Positions 15,043 to 24,487 of a stretch of 52,273 bases of DNA are shown piece by piece. Location of the stretch: assembly GCA_002304505.1 (NCBI GenBank), contig NCEH01000060.1, positions 1-52,273 of the forward strand, given 5' to 3'. Each line of letters starts with the position of its first letter. Within the stretch, counting starts at the first letter, position 1. The DNA comes from Rhizobiales bacterium 32-66-11. GTDB taxonomy: Bacteria; Pseudomonadota; Alphaproteobacteria; Rhizobiales; Xanthobacteraceae. Made by a program: the position numbers and the translations under genes. Below the pieces are notes generated by a model. The model was given only the letters and a program-made list of their open reading frames with translations, was not told the origin of the DNA and did not search any database.

Positions 15043-17622
15043 ATGCCACAAACGGCCGAAAAACGCCAGGACCAGACCCGCCCTGCCATGCCGGAGGCGG
15101 CGACCGGCCTTACGGACGCGGAAGCCGAGGCGCGCCTGCGCCGCGACGGGCCGAACGAACTCCCCCAGGGCGAGCATCGCTCGCCGCTGAAGATCATTCT
15201 CGACACCATCCGCGAGCCCATGTTCGCGCTGCTGCTGGCGGCGGGCCTGCTTTATTTCGTCATTGGCGACCCGGCGGAGGCAGCGATCCTGTTCGGCTTC
15301 GCCACGCTGTCCGTGCTGATCGCGGTGGTGCAGGAATTGCGCACCGAACGCGCCCTCGAGGCCCTGCGCGACCTCTCCAGCCCGCGCGCTTTGGTGATCC
15401 GCGACGGCGTGCAGAAGCGCATTCCCGGCCGTGAGGTGGTGCGCGGCGACCTGATCGTCATCGCCGAGGGCGACCGGGTGGCGGCCGATGCTTTGCTGAT
15501 CGCCACTGCCGCGCTGGAGATCGACGAATCCCTGCTCACGGGCGAATCGGTGCCGGTGCAGAAATCCGCCGCCGCACCGGACGCCATCGCCGGGGACGGC
15601 GAGCTTCATGCCGAGACGGACGACCGCAGCGCCGCCTTCTCCGGCACTTTGGTGGTGCGCGGACAAGGGCGCGGGATCGTGCGCGGCATCGGCCGGAAGA
15701 CCGAGCTCGGCCGCATCGGCCAGAGCCTCGGCACCATCGAGCGCGAGCCCCCGCGCCTGCGGGCGCAAACCCGGCGGCTGGTGCGCCTGTTCGCGGTGGC
15801 GGGCATCTCCGTCAGCATCCTCGCCGCCGTGCTCTACGGGCTCGCCGGCAATGATTGGACCAGCGCGACGCTCGGCGGCATCGCGCTCGCCATGGCCATG
15901 CTGCCGGAGGAATTTCCCCTTATCCTCACCGTGTTTACCGTCATGGGCGCGATCCGCATCGCCAAGGCCCGCGTGCTGACGCGGCGCGCGGCGGCCATCG
16001 AGGCGCTCGGGGCCGCAACCGTTCTGTGCACCGACAAGACCGGCACTTTGACCGAGAACCGCATGACCGTGGTGGAATTGCGCGATGCGGACGGCGCGCC
16101 GGTGGCGCTTGGCGACGCGGACTTGCCCCTCGCGCCAGAGGCGGCGCACCTCGCGCTGCTGGCCGCGCGCTCCAGCCGCGACCGCACCTTCGACCCCATG
16201 GAGCGCGCCTTCCACGATCTCGCCGCCCGCGCCGGGGTCGCACCGCCCTGGCCGCAGGTGGCGGTCTGTGATTTCGACCTGCGCGACGACCTTCCGGCAA
16301 TGGGGCGCGCGTGGGGCGCGGCCGAGGAGACGCCCCGCCTCGCGGCCAAGGGCGCCCCGGAAGCCATCGCCCGCCTGTGTGGCCTCTCCCCCGACAAGGC
16401 GGCGCAGGTGCTGGCCGCCGCCACCGACATGGCGGGGCGGGGCCTGCGGGTGCTCGGCCTTGCCGAAGGCGAATTGCGGAATGCCGCGGACGACCGACTG
16501 GAGGGACAGGCGCTCGCGTTTCGCGGCCTCGTCGCGCTGGCGGATCCGCTGCGGCCGGGCGTAAAGGAAGCGGTGGGCGAATGCCGGGCGGCCGGCATCC
16601 GCATCGCCATGGTCACGGGCGATCATCCCGCCACCGCCGCCGCCATGGCCCGCGCCGCCGGGCTCGATGCCGAACCGGTGGTGACCGGGCGCGAACTGGC
16701 CGCGCTCGATCCGCACGCCTTCGCGGCGGCAGTGGCGACGGCGGCGGTGTTCGCGCGCATCGTGCCCGAACAGAAGCTCAAGATCGTGGAAGCCCTGAAG
16801 GCGCAGGGCGCCATCGTCGCCATGACCGGCGACGGGGTGAACGATGCCCCGGCGCTGAAAGCCGCCCATATCGGCATCGCCATGGGCGGGCGCGGCACCG
16901 ATGTCGCCCGCGAGGCAGCCGCGATGGTGCTGCTGGATGATGATTTCAATTCCATCGTGCGCACCATCCGCCTCGGCCGGCGCACGTTCGACAATCTGCG
17001 CAAGGCCATGGGCTATGTGCTCGCCATGCATGTGCCGATCGCCGGGCTGGCCTTCCTGCCGCTGGCGCTCGGCCTGCCGCCGCTGCTCGGGCCGCTGCAT
17101 ATCGCATTCCTGGAAATGGTGATCGACCCGGTGTGCTCCATCGCCTTCGAGGCCGAACCGGAGGAGCCGGACCTGATGCAGCGCCCGCCGCGCAGGGCCA
17201 CGGACGCCCTGCTGCCGCTCGCCTTGATGGCCTGGAGCCTGATCCAGGGGCTCGCGGCGTTCGCGGCCGCCGGCGGCGTCTATCTGCTGTCGCTCCATGC
17301 CGATCTGCCGCCGGACGTGGTGCGCGGGCGCGCCTTCCTCACCCTCATCCTCGCCAGCGTCGGGCTGATCATCGTGGATCGCTCCTTCAGCTCGTCCCTG
17401 CTGACGGCGCTGACCCGCCCGAATTCCGCTTTGGTCGCGGTCATGGGGCTGGCGGCGGTGATGCTGGTGATCGTGCTCGGCGTGCCGCCGGCGGCGGCGC
17501 TGTTCCGCTTCGGCGACGTGGGCCTTGCGGGGATCGGCATCGCACTCGCGGCGGCGGTCGCCATGATGCTGCTGCTGGAACTCGCCAAGGCGCTGGGCAT
17601 CGCCGCGCGCCTGCGACGCTGA
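15043..17622 (+). CDS. Cation-transporting P-type ATPase (P2-like, PEEFP subgroup)
   Basis: This 859-residue inner-membrane pump has, in order, an N-terminal cation ATPase domain, the actuator motif LTGES (~163-167), the membrane motif PEEFP (288-292), phosphorylation site DKTGT with Asp331, nucleotide-binding segment KGAPE, hinge motif TGDGVND (~595-601) and six C-terminal hydrophobic segments. It resembles Ca2+/PMR-type P2A pumps, but PEEFP replaces PEGLP in M4, so the ion is uncertain. ATG 15043 was chosen for AGGACAGGG just upstream. Pumps of this subgroup often lie with CBS-domain, zinc dehydrogenase and ABC export genes in microaerobic clusters, as here. It converges with the zinc dehydrogenase gene, 7 bp away. 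Confidence 0.93.
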   Translation: MPQTAEKRQDQTRPAMPEAATGLTDAEAEARLRRDGPNELPQGEHRSPLKIILDTIREPMFALLLAAGLLYFVIGDPAEAAILFGFATLSVLIAVVQELRTERALEALRDLSSPRALVIRDGVQKRIPGREVVRGDLIVIAEGDRVAADALLIATAALEIDESLLTGESVPVQKSAAAPDAIAGDGELHAETDDRSAAFSGTLVVRGQGRGIVRGIGRKTELGRIGQSLGTIEREPPRLRAQTRRLVRLFAVAGISVSILAAVLYGLAGNDWTSATLGGIALAMAMLPEEFPLILTVFTVMGAIRIAKARVLTRRAAAIEALGAATVLCTDKTGTLTENRMTVVELRDADGAPVALGDADLPLAPEAAHLALLAARSSRDRTFDPMERAFHDLAARAGVAPPWPQVAVCDFDLRDDLPAMGRAWGAAEETPRLAAKGAPEAIARLCGLSPDKAAQVLAAATDMAGRGLRVLGLAEGELRNAADDRLEGQALAFRGLVALADPLRPGVKEAVGECRAAGIRIAMVTGDHPATAAAMARAAGLDAEPVVTGRELAALDPHAFAAAVATAAVFARIVPEQKLKIVEALKAQGAIVAMTGDGVNDAPALKAAHIGIAMGGRGTDVAREAAAMVLLDDDFNSIVRTIRLGRRTFDNLRKAMGYVLAMHVPIAGLAFLPLALGLPPLLGPLHIAFLEMVIDPVCSIAFEAEPEEPDLMQRPPRRATDALLPLALMAWSLIQGLAAFAAAGGVYLLSLHADLPPDVVRGRAFLTLILASVGLIIVDRSFSSSLLTALTRPNSALVAVMGLAAVMLVIVLGVPPAAALFRFGDVGLAGIGIALAAAVAMMLLLELAKALGIAARLRR

Positions 17623-17629
17623 GCGGTCC

Positions 17630-18613
17630 CTAAGGCACCAGCACCGCCGCACCCTGGAACCGTCCCGCCCGCAGGTCCGCGAGCGCTTCGTTGGCCCGTT
17701 CCAGCGGGTAGATTGTGGTGGTGGTCTTCACGCCGGCCTTGGGCGCGAGGGCGAGGAATTCGTGGGCGTCCGCGCGCGTGAGATTGGCGACCGAGAGAAC
17801 TTGTCGCTCTTCCCAGAGGATGGAATAGGGGAATTGCGGGATGTCGCTCATATGGATGCCGCCGCACACCACGCGCCCGCCCTTGCGCACCGCCCGCAAA
17901 GCGCTCGGCACCAAAGCGCCGACGGGCGCGAAGAGGATGGCAGCGTCGAGCGGCTCGGGCGGCGTTTCGTCCGAACTGCCGGCCCAGCGGGCGCCGAGGG
18001 ACAGCGCCATCGCCTGCGCCGCATGATCGCCCGCGCGGGTGAAGGCATAGACCTCGCGTCCCTGCCAGCGGCACACCTGGGCGAGGATATGGGCCGCCGC
18101 CCCGAAGCCGTAGAGCCCGATGCGCCGGCCCTCGCCCGCTTTCACGAGCGAGCGCCAGCCGATCAGCCCCGCGCACAGCAAGGGCGCGGCCGCCACGGGA
18201 TCATCGAAACCGTCGAGCGGAAACGCGAAGGCGGCATCGGCCACCACATGGGAGGCAAAGCCGCCATCGCGGGTGAAGCCGGTGAATTCGGGCGCGTCGC
18301 ACAGGTTCTCCTGCCCCGAGGCGCAATAAGGACAGTGCCCGCAGGTATGGCCGAGCCACGGAATGCCGACCCGAGTCCCCAACGCCGGGGCCGCGACCCC
18401 CGCGCCCAGTGCCTCGACGATGCCGACGATCTCATGGCCCGGCACGATGGGCAGGACCGGGTTCGGCAGATCGCCGTCCACCACGTGCAGGTCGGTGCGG
18501 CACACGGCGCACGCCTCCACCCGCACCCGGATTTCCCCGGCCGCGGGCTCAGGGTCCGGCCGCTGCTCCAGCACCAAAGGCGCGCCGATGGCGTGGAGGA
18601 CCATGGCCTTCAT
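17630..18613 (-). CDS. Zinc-dependent medium-chain alcohol dehydrogenase
   Basis: This 327-residue MDR enzyme has catalytic zinc residues in CAVCRTDLH and GHE (PGHEIVG), and structural zinc cysteines in CGHCPYCASGQENLC. The cofactor motif GLYGFGAAAH sits near the middle. It resembles the propanol-preferring AdhA-type subfamily that oxidises or reduces short alcohols and aldehydes in the cytosol. It is transcribed after the CBS-BON gene (38-bp gap), so the FixK box upstream of that gene may control both; a role in fermentative NADH disposal at low oxygen fits but is inferred. Confidence 0.93.
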   Translation of the reverse strand: MKAMVLHAIGAPLVLEQRPDPEPAAGEIRVRVEACAVCRTDLHVVDGDLPNPVLPIVPGHEIVGIVEALGAGVAAPALGTRVGIPWLGHTCGHCPYCASGQENLCDAPEFTGFTRDGGFASHVVADAAFAFPLDGFDDPVAAAPLLCAGLIGWRSLVKAGEGRRIGLYGFGAAAHILAQVCRWQGREVYAFTRAGDHAAQAMALSLGARWAGSSDETPPEPLDAAILFAPVGALVPSALRAVRKGGRVVCGGIHMSDIPQFPYSILWEERQVLSVANLTRADAHEFLALAPKAGVKTTTTIYPLERANEALADLRAGRFQGAAVLVP

Positions 18614-18651
18614 GTCGTGCTCCGTATGGTGGGCGAGCGGTGACCCGCTCT

Positions 18652-19386
18652 TCAGGCGGCGCCGCGTTCGGCGGCGTCGGCGCCCGGCGGCAGGATCACC
18701 ATGCCGGACATGGGCTCGACCCACACCAATTGATCGACCACGCCGGCGACGCCGGGCACATTCTCCGCGCAGACACGGGCGGCCATGCGCTCGCGCTCGT
18801 CGAAAATGGTGCCGCGCAGTTCGCACACGCCGTTTTCCACATGCACGCGAACCAGGCCGCTGCCGCTCCAGGGCTGCTTGGCGAGTTCGCCGAGGATGGC
18901 CGCCCGCAGTCGCGCATCGTCGGTTTGCGCCACCGGCGCCGAGGGCAGCGCGGCGGCGAGCGCGCGCAGCAGATCGGACCGGGAGATGATGCCGACCAGC
19001 TTGCCGTCCTCGACCACCGGCAGGCGCTTGACGCGGGCGCTGGTCATGGTCTCGACGATCTGGGACAAGGGCGCATCGGGCGTCGTGGTGAGGACGTCGC
19101 GGGTCATCACCTCTTCCACCTTGCGACCGTGGGCGTGGACATATTCCTCCGCCTCCGTGCCGGGGCTCACGAGCAGCTCCAGCCACCAGGAGCGCTTGAC
19201 CTGCGTGCCGAGTTCCGCCCGGCGCAGGAAATCGCCCTCGGTGACCATGCCGGCGAGCGTGCCGTCCTTGGCGACCACCGGCAGGCCGCTGATGTGCTGC
19301 GCCAGCATGAGCCGCGCGGCATCGGCGATGGATGTGGTGGGTTCAACGCTGATGACCGGCGAGGTCATCACATTCGCAACGCGCAT
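18652..19386 (-). CDS. CBS domain pair plus BON domain protein
   Basis: This 244-residue protein has two CBS motifs (VMTSPVISVEPTTSIADAARLMLAQHISGLPVV and VMTRDVLTTTP... to RSDLL) separated by an inserted ~45-residue helix, then a BON domain (about 165-230, with VHVENGVCELRGTI). CBS pairs bind adenine nucleotides and report energy state; BON domains contact membranes or other proteins. No catalytic domain is present. It is the first gene of an operon with the zinc dehydrogenase and has a FixK box 65 bp upstream. Confidence 0.92.
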   Translation of the reverse strand: MRVANVMTSPVISVEPTTSIADAARLMLAQHISGLPVVAKDGTLAGMVTEGDFLRRAELGTQVKRSWWLELLVSPGTEAEEYVHAHGRKVEEVMTRDVLTTTPDAPLSQIVETMTSARVKRLPVVEDGKLVGIISRSDLLRALAAALPSAPVAQTDDARLRAAILGELAKQPWSGSGLVRVHVENGVCELRGTIFDERERMAARVCAENVPGVAGVVDQLVWVEPMSGMVILPPGADAAERGAA

Positions 19387-19450
19387 GGTCGCCTCCCGCG
19401 GCTCCCGCTGACTTTAGATTCTATCGTCGCCCGTCCGCGCAGATGCCGCA

Positions 19451-19464
19451 TTGAGCCGCATCAA
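19451..19464. promoter_or_regulatory. FixK/FNR box upstream of the CBS-BON gene
   Basis: TTGAGCCGCATCAA is a perfect TTGA-N6-TCAA palindrome, 65 bp before the CBS-BON start. FNR/FixK proteins activate from such sites when oxygen is low. Confidence 0.65.
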
Positions 19465-19481
19465 TACCCCATTGACACCCC

Positions 19482-20603
19482 TCACTGCGCGCCCAGCAGC
19501 GCCTTGCGGAACCGCAGGGCGGCCAACGCAAAGAACGCCGCGCCGATGGCGAGCAGCGCCAGCAGCTGCGGCCAGATGATCGCGAGGCCCGCGCCACGGT
19601 AAAGGATCGCCTGGGAGAGCGCCACGAAATGCGTGGAGGGCGAAACCTGCATCACGTTCTGAAGCCAGGCCGGCATGCTTTCCAGCGGCGTGGTGCTGCC
19701 CGAGAGCAGGTTCATCACGATCAGGATCGGCATCACGATCAGGCCGAACTGAGCCATGGAGGTGGACACGGTGGCGATGAGAATGCCGAGCGCGGTGACC
19801 GAGAATTGATAGGTGACGGTCGCCAGGATGAACAAGGCGAGCGAGCCTTGCACCGGCACCGCCAGGATATATTCCACCACCACCAGCAGCGAGAGGATGG
19901 CGGCCACCACGATCACGAGGCCATTGGCCCAGATTTTCGCCAGCATGATCTCGATCGGCGTCACCGGCATCACCAGCAGATGCTCGATGGTGCCATGCTC
20001 GCGCTCGCGGATCAGCGCCGCGCCGGAGAGGATGACCGCCAGCATGGTGATGTTGTTGATCACCTGCATCACCGCCGTGAACCAGGCGGACTTGAGGTTC
20101 GGGTTGAACTTCGCGCGCATCACCACGGCGATCGGCAGCGCCTGGGTGGTGCCCGGCAGGGCGGCGCTGACCTCCTGGAGAATGATGTTCTGAAGATAGG
20201 AGGCGCCGTTGCCCGCCTGCGACATGGCGGTGGCGTCCACGTCGATCTGGATCGTCGGATGCTGGCCGGAAATGGCGTCCTGCTCGAATTTCGGCGGGAT
20301 CTCGATGACGAAAACGAAGCGGCCGGTGTCCATCACGCGGTCGATCTCAGTCGCGCCGATCAGCACCGGCTCCTTGAAGAAGGGTTTGAGGATCGCCGCC
20401 CGCACCTGCCGGGAGAGGGCCGACTGGTCCTCGTCCACCACCGCGACGGCGGCATTCTCCACCTCGAACTTCGCGCCGGTGGCCACCGCATAGATGGCGA
20501 AGGTGAAGGTATAGACGATCAGCACCAGCAGCACCGGATCGGCCTTGAGGCTGTAGAGCTCCTTGATGCCGAGGCGCCAGATGCGCATGAGGCGGGCGCG
20601 CAT
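19482..20603 (-). CDS. yhhJ: ABC-2 type permease (YhhJ-like)
   Basis: This 373-residue membrane subunit has an N-terminal transmembrane helix (DPVLLVLIVYTFTFAIYAVAT), a large periplasmic loop (to about residue 170) and five C-terminal helices including the ABC-2 signature LVMPVTPIEIMLAKIWANGL. It starts at ATG 20603, one base after the rbbA-like stop. With the HlyD-like and fused ATPase-permease genes it copies the yhiI-rbbA-yhhJ order of enterobacteria. It likely completes an exporter of unknown substrate. Confidence 0.9.
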   Translation of the reverse strand: MRARLMRIWRLGIKELYSLKADPVLLVLIVYTFTFAIYAVATGAKFEVENAAVAVVDEDQSALSRQVRAAILKPFFKEPVLIGATEIDRVMDTGRFVFVIEIPPKFEQDAISGQHPTIQIDVDATAMSQAGNGASYLQNIILQEVSAALPGTTQALPIAVVMRAKFNPNLKSAWFTAVMQVINNITMLAVILSGAALIREREHGTIEHLLVMPVTPIEIMLAKIWANGLVIVVAAILSLLVVVEYILAVPVQGSLALFILATVTYQFSVTALGILIATVSTSMAQFGLIVMPILIVMNLLSGSTTPLESMPAWLQNVMQVSPSTHFVALSQAILYRGAGLAIIWPQLLALLAIGAAFFALAALRFRKALLGAQ

Positions 20604-20604
20604 G

Positions 20605-23322
20605 TCAGGCCCCCTGCTTGCGCAGCGCGAGCACGGCCGCGCCGATGAAGCCGAGCGCGAACAGCACCAGCACCAAGATATTGGGCCACAGATCGGCAAG
20701 GCCGAGCGCTTTCGCGAATACGCCGACGCTCACCGGCTGATACCAGGCGGCGGGAAAGGCGAGCCCCATCAGCCGCGCGCCGCCGGAGAGCGAGGACACC
20801 GGCACCAGCAGGCCGGAGAAATTCACCGCCGGCAGGATGGCGAGGATCGAGGTGGCGAAGATCGCCGCCACCTGGCTGGAAACGAAGCTGGAGACGAACA
20901 GGCCGAAGCCGGTGGTCGCGAACACATAAGCGAGCGAGCCCAGCGCCAGGGTCGCGAACGAGCCCTTCAGCGGCACCTGGAAGAACAGGATCGCCAACAC
21001 CACCAGCGACAGGAAGCTCAGGAAGGCGATGAACACATAAGGCAATTGCTTGCCGAGCAGGAATTCCACCTTGGTGACCGGGGTGGACTGGAAATTGGAG
21101 ATGGAGCCGGTCTCCTTCTCCTTGACGATGCCGAGCGCGGTCATCACCGCCGGGATCAGCACCAGCATCAGCACGATCACACTCGGCACGATGGCGTTGA
21201 CGCTCTTGAACGCCTGATTATAGCGAAAGCGGGTGTCGATCTCGATGGGATAGAGCGGCACCGCATGGCCGTAGCGGCGCAGCACCTCGTCCGCCATATA
21301 GGTCTGCGCGAGGCCCGAGACATAGCCGCGCGTGGTCTCGGCGCGGAACGGCATGGCCCCGTCCACCCACACGCCCACTTCCGGCTGGCGATCGCGCTGC
21401 AATTGCTTGCCGAAATCGGTCGGCACCTCGATCGCCACCGAGAGTTCCCCGCTCTTCATGCGGGTGTCGAGCTGCGTGGTCGAGGAAATGGGCGCCTTCT
21501 CGGTGAAATAGCGCGAGCCCTGGAAGCTTTCGAGCAATTGCCGGCTCTGGGCGCTCTGGTCCTGGTCGAAGGCGGCGTAGGGCAGATGCTCCACGTCGAA
21601 CGACACGCCATAGCCGAAGGTGAACAGCAGCAGCACCGGCCCGAAGAAGGCGAAGGCGAGGCGGGCGGGATCGCGCAGGATTTCCAGCGTCTCGCGCCAT
21701 GCATAGGCCCACATCCGGCGCGGATCGACCCGGCGCGGCGGACCGGAGGATACCGGGACGGCGGCCTCGGGCGCGGCCGCGTCGCCCTCCTGCCCCATGC
21801 CGGCCTGTTCCAGCACGGCGATGAACACCTCCTCCAGCGATTGCGTGTTGCGCTGCGCCTTCAGTTGGTCCGGCGTTCCGACCGCCAGCACCTTGCCCTG
21901 GTGCATCAGCGAGATGCGGTCGCAGCGCTCGGCCTCGTTCATGAAATGGGTGGAGAGGAAGATGGTCACCCCATCGTCGCGCGACAGAGCGATCAGCTCG
22001 CGCCAGAAGCCGTCCCGCGCCACCGGATCGACGCCGGAGGTCGGCTCGTCCAGGATCAAGATCTCCGGCCGGTGGATGATCGCCACCGCGAGCTGCAGGC
22101 GCTGGCGGATGCCGAGCGGCAGGCTCTCGGGCCGGGTGTCGGCGACGTCGCAGAGGTCGAACCGGGTCAGCATTTCCTGGACGCGCGGCCCGATGGTGTC
22201 GGGCGGCAGCTCGAACAATTGCGCGTGCAGCATCAAATTCTGCCGCACCGTCAATTCGCTGTAGAGCGAGAAGGCCTGGGACATGTAGCCGACGCGTCGG
22301 CGCGTCTCCATGTCGCCGGCATCGAGCTTCTGGCCGAACAGGCGCGCCTCGCCCTCGCTCGCCGGCAACAGGCCGGTGAGCATCTTCATGGTGGTGCTCT
22401 TGCCCGAGCCGTTGGAACCGAGAAAGCCGAAGATCTCGCCCTTCTCGATGCGAAAGCTCACATGGTCCACGGCCGTAAAGGCGCCGAAGCGGCAGGTGAG
22501 CCCTTCCGCCTCGATGGCCGGCACGCCATCCTGCGGCACGCGCGGGCGCTCCACCACCGGCCCGTCGGTGCTGCGCGCCTCCTCCGGCAGCAGCGCCACG
22601 AAGGCGCGCTCCAGCGTCGGCGCGCCGGCACGGGCCCGGATCTCGCTTGGGCTGCCGCTGGCGATCATATGGCCGTCGTGCAAGGCGGCGAGCCAGTCGA
22701 AGGCGTCCGCCTCCTCCATATAAGCGGTGGCGACGATCACGCTCATGCCCGGCCGCCGCGCCCGCATGCGGGCGACGAGATCCCAGAATTGGCGGCGCGA
22801 GAGCGGGTCGATGCCGGTGGTCGGCTCGTCCAGGATCAGCAGATCGGGATCGTGGATCAGCGCGGTGCAGATGCCGAGCTTCTGCTTCATGCCGCCGGAA
22901 AGCTTGCCCGCCGGCCGGTCGGCGAAGGGCGCAAGGCCGGTGGCGGCGAGCAGCTCGGCGCTGCGCGCGCGCCGCTCGGCCGCGCCCTGGCCGAACAGGC
23001 GGCCGAAGAAATCGAGATTTTCCGCCACCGAGAGCGTGGGATAGAGATTGCGGCCCAGGCCTTGAGGCATGTAGGCGATGCGTGCGCCGGTGAGGCGCCG
23101 CGCCGCGCGGTCGGCCATGTCGGCGCCCAGCACCTCAATCGTGCCGGCCTGGATTTTCGTGATGCCGGCGGCAAGGGAAAGCAGGGTCGATTTACCGACC
23201 CCGTCCGGGCCGATCAGGCCCGCCATGCAGCCCGCCGGAATCTCCAGATCAATGCCACCGAGCGCGACGGTCTTTCCGTAATGATGCACGACGCCGGAGA
23301 AGCGGACGGCCGCATCGCTCAT
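20605..23322 (-). CDS. rbbA: RbbA-like fusion: two ABC ATPase domains plus ABC-2 permease
   Basis: This 905-residue protein matches the usual length of RbbA (YhiH). ABC domain 1 has Walker A GPDGVGKST, signature LSGGMKQKLGICTAL and Walker B LLILDEPTTGIDP. ABC domain 2 (about residues 270-500) has GSNGSGKST, an atypical signature LPLGIRQRLQLAVAI and LILDEPTSGVDP. The C-terminal part is an ABC-2 membrane domain with an N-terminal helix, a periplasmic loop and five helices. The E. coli homologue was described as ribosome-associated, but the fold and operon point to an exporter. It overlaps the HlyD-like gene by 4 bp. Confidence 0.92.
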   Translation of the reverse strand: MSDAAVRFSGVVHHYGKTVALGGIDLEIPAGCMAGLIGPDGVGKSTLLSLAAGITKIQAGTIEVLGADMADRAARRLTGARIAYMPQGLGRNLYPTLSVAENLDFFGRLFGQGAAERRARSAELLAATGLAPFADRPAGKLSGGMKQKLGICTALIHDPDLLILDEPTTGIDPLSRRQFWDLVARMRARRPGMSVIVATAYMEEADAFDWLAALHDGHMIASGSPSEIRARAGAPTLERAFVALLPEEARSTDGPVVERPRVPQDGVPAIEAEGLTCRFGAFTAVDHVSFRIEKGEIFGFLGSNGSGKSTTMKMLTGLLPASEGEARLFGQKLDAGDMETRRRVGYMSQAFSLYSELTVRQNLMLHAQLFELPPDTIGPRVQEMLTRFDLCDVADTRPESLPLGIRQRLQLAVAIIHRPEILILDEPTSGVDPVARDGFWRELIALSRDDGVTIFLSTHFMNEAERCDRISLMHQGKVLAVGTPDQLKAQRNTQSLEEVFIAVLEQAGMGQEGDAAAPEAAVPVSSGPPRRVDPRRMWAYAWRETLEILRDPARLAFAFFGPVLLLFTFGYGVSFDVEHLPYAAFDQDQSAQSRQLLESFQGSRYFTEKAPISSTTQLDTRMKSGELSVAIEVPTDFGKQLQRDRQPEVGVWVDGAMPFRAETTRGYVSGLAQTYMADEVLRRYGHAVPLYPIEIDTRFRYNQAFKSVNAIVPSVIVLMLVLIPAVMTALGIVKEKETGSISNFQSTPVTKVEFLLGKQLPYVFIAFLSFLSLVVLAILFFQVPLKGSFATLALGSLAYVFATTGFGLFVSSFVSSQVAAIFATSILAILPAVNFSGLLVPVSSLSGGARLMGLAFPAAWYQPVSVGVFAKALGLADLWPNILVLVLFALGFIGAAVLALRKQGA

Positions 23323-24350
23323 TTGGGAAGCTTCACGGCAAGTTCCGCCGGCCAGGCTGCCGTGCGGCTGGTGCGCACGAAGGCGCTGCCGCGCACGCCG
23401 GTCTTCACCTGCGCCTCATATTGCCTCAGCAGGCTCGGCGCGATCTTCAGCTTCACGCGGAACATCAGCTTCTCGCGCTCGTCCGCGGTCTCCACCGTCT
23501 TGGGGGTGAACTGGGCTTCCGTGGCGACGAAGGACACGGTGGCCGGGATCACATAGTCCGGCGCCGGATCGAGCACGATCCGCGCCTCGTCGCCGAGGCC
23601 GAGCCGACCGGCGACGCGGGCGGGCAGGAACACGGTCATATAGACGTCCGACAGGTCGAGCAGGGTCGCGATCGGCGCGCCGGCGCCCACCACCTCGCCC
23701 GATTGCACGAGCTTATATTCGATCCGCCCGCGCCGCGGCGCGGTGAGGACGGAATCGTCGAGCTGGGAGCGGATGCGCGCAACCTCGGCGCGAGCGGTGT
23801 CGGCGGCGGCCTGGGCCTGGTCGAAACTGGCCTGCGCCGCCCGCTTGGCGCCTTCGGCCACGTTCATCTGGCTGCGCCGCTGGTCCAGCGATTGAACGGT
23901 GCCGTAGCCGCGCGCGCTCAGCGTCGCGGCCCGTTCATATTCCTGATGGGCGAGCACCACCTCGCTTTCGCGCTGGGTGATGGCCGCCTGCGACTCCGTC
24001 ATGGCCTTTTCGGCGCGGCGCACCTGGGCTTCCGCTCCGGAAAGCTGGGCGTCGAGCTCCGCCGTGTCCATGCGCGCGATCACCGCGCCCTGCTCCACCG
24101 TCTGGCCCTCTTCCACCAGAACCTGGAGCACCCGGCCGGCGAACTTGGCGGAGATCAGCACCTGCTCGGCCTCAAGCCGCCCGTTGGTGGTGGCGATATC
24201 CTCCGGCAGTTTGTTGCCTGCGAGCTTCTGCCAGAGGCCGTGCAGGCGGTCCCCGAGGTTCTTTGACTCTTGTGCAGCGACAGGACCCGCGCAGAGCGCG
24301 GCACAGGCGATCTGGAGCGCGAAGAGAAGTGCGATCGGACGGCAGCGCAC
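23319..24350 (-). CDS. HlyD family periplasmic adaptor (YhiI-like)
   Basis: This 343-residue exported membrane fusion protein has an N-terminal signal sequence (ALLFALQIACAALCAGPVAAQ) rather than a long anchor. It then has a biotinyl-lipoyl half motif (GRVLQVLVEEGQTVEQGAVIARMD), a long Ala/Glu-rich coiled coil (about residues 100-195), the second lipoyl half (VLTAPRRGRIEYKLVQSGEVV) and a beta-barrel region. It would link the inner-membrane ABC exporter to the outer membrane. It is the first gene of the operon; a FixK-like site lies ~80 bp upstream. Confidence 0.92.
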   Translation of the reverse strand: MRCRPIALLFALQIACAALCAGPVAAQESKNLGDRLHGLWQKLAGNKLPEDIATTNGRLEAEQVLISAKFAGRVLQVLVEEGQTVEQGAVIARMDTAELDAQLSGAEAQVRRAEKAMTESQAAITQRESEVVLAHQEYERAATLSARGYGTVQSLDQRRSQMNVAEGAKRAAQASFDQAQAAADTARAEVARIRSQLDDSVLTAPRRGRIEYKLVQSGEVVGAGAPIATLLDLSDVYMTVFLPARVAGRLGLGDEARIVLDPAPDYVIPATVSFVATEAQFTPKTVETADEREKLMFRVKLKIAPSLLRQYEAQVKTGVRGSAFVRTSRTAAWPAELAVKLPK

Positions 24351-24422
24351 GGATGATCTCCTGCGAACAAAAAAGCGACAGGCGCAGGCCGACAGATTTA
24401 GCTCAGCATCGCTGCCCTATCA

Positions 24423-24436
24423 TTGACGCACATCAT
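24423..24436. promoter_or_regulatory. FixK/FNR-like site upstream of the HlyD-RbbA-YhhJ operon
   Basis: TTGACGCACATCAT has one mismatch to TTGA-N6-TCAA. It lies ~80 bp before the HlyD-like start, a normal activator distance. The rest of the 24351-24487 gap shows nothing else clear. Confidence 0.4.
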
Positions 24437-24487
24437 GCGCCTGTCCCGTCGCCAAACGTCACGAAAAGCAAGCCGGCGCGCACAATC

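Noticed and set aside
14833..17652. Long minus-strand open frame opposite the P-type ATPase
   Set aside because: It is rich in Arg/His/Gly with no domain logic, typical of antisense frames in GC-rich DNA; the plus strand encodes a complete ATPase.
20563..23556. Long plus-strand open frame opposite the RbbA-like gene
   Set aside because: Same pattern of an antisense shadow; the minus strand has all ABC motifs.
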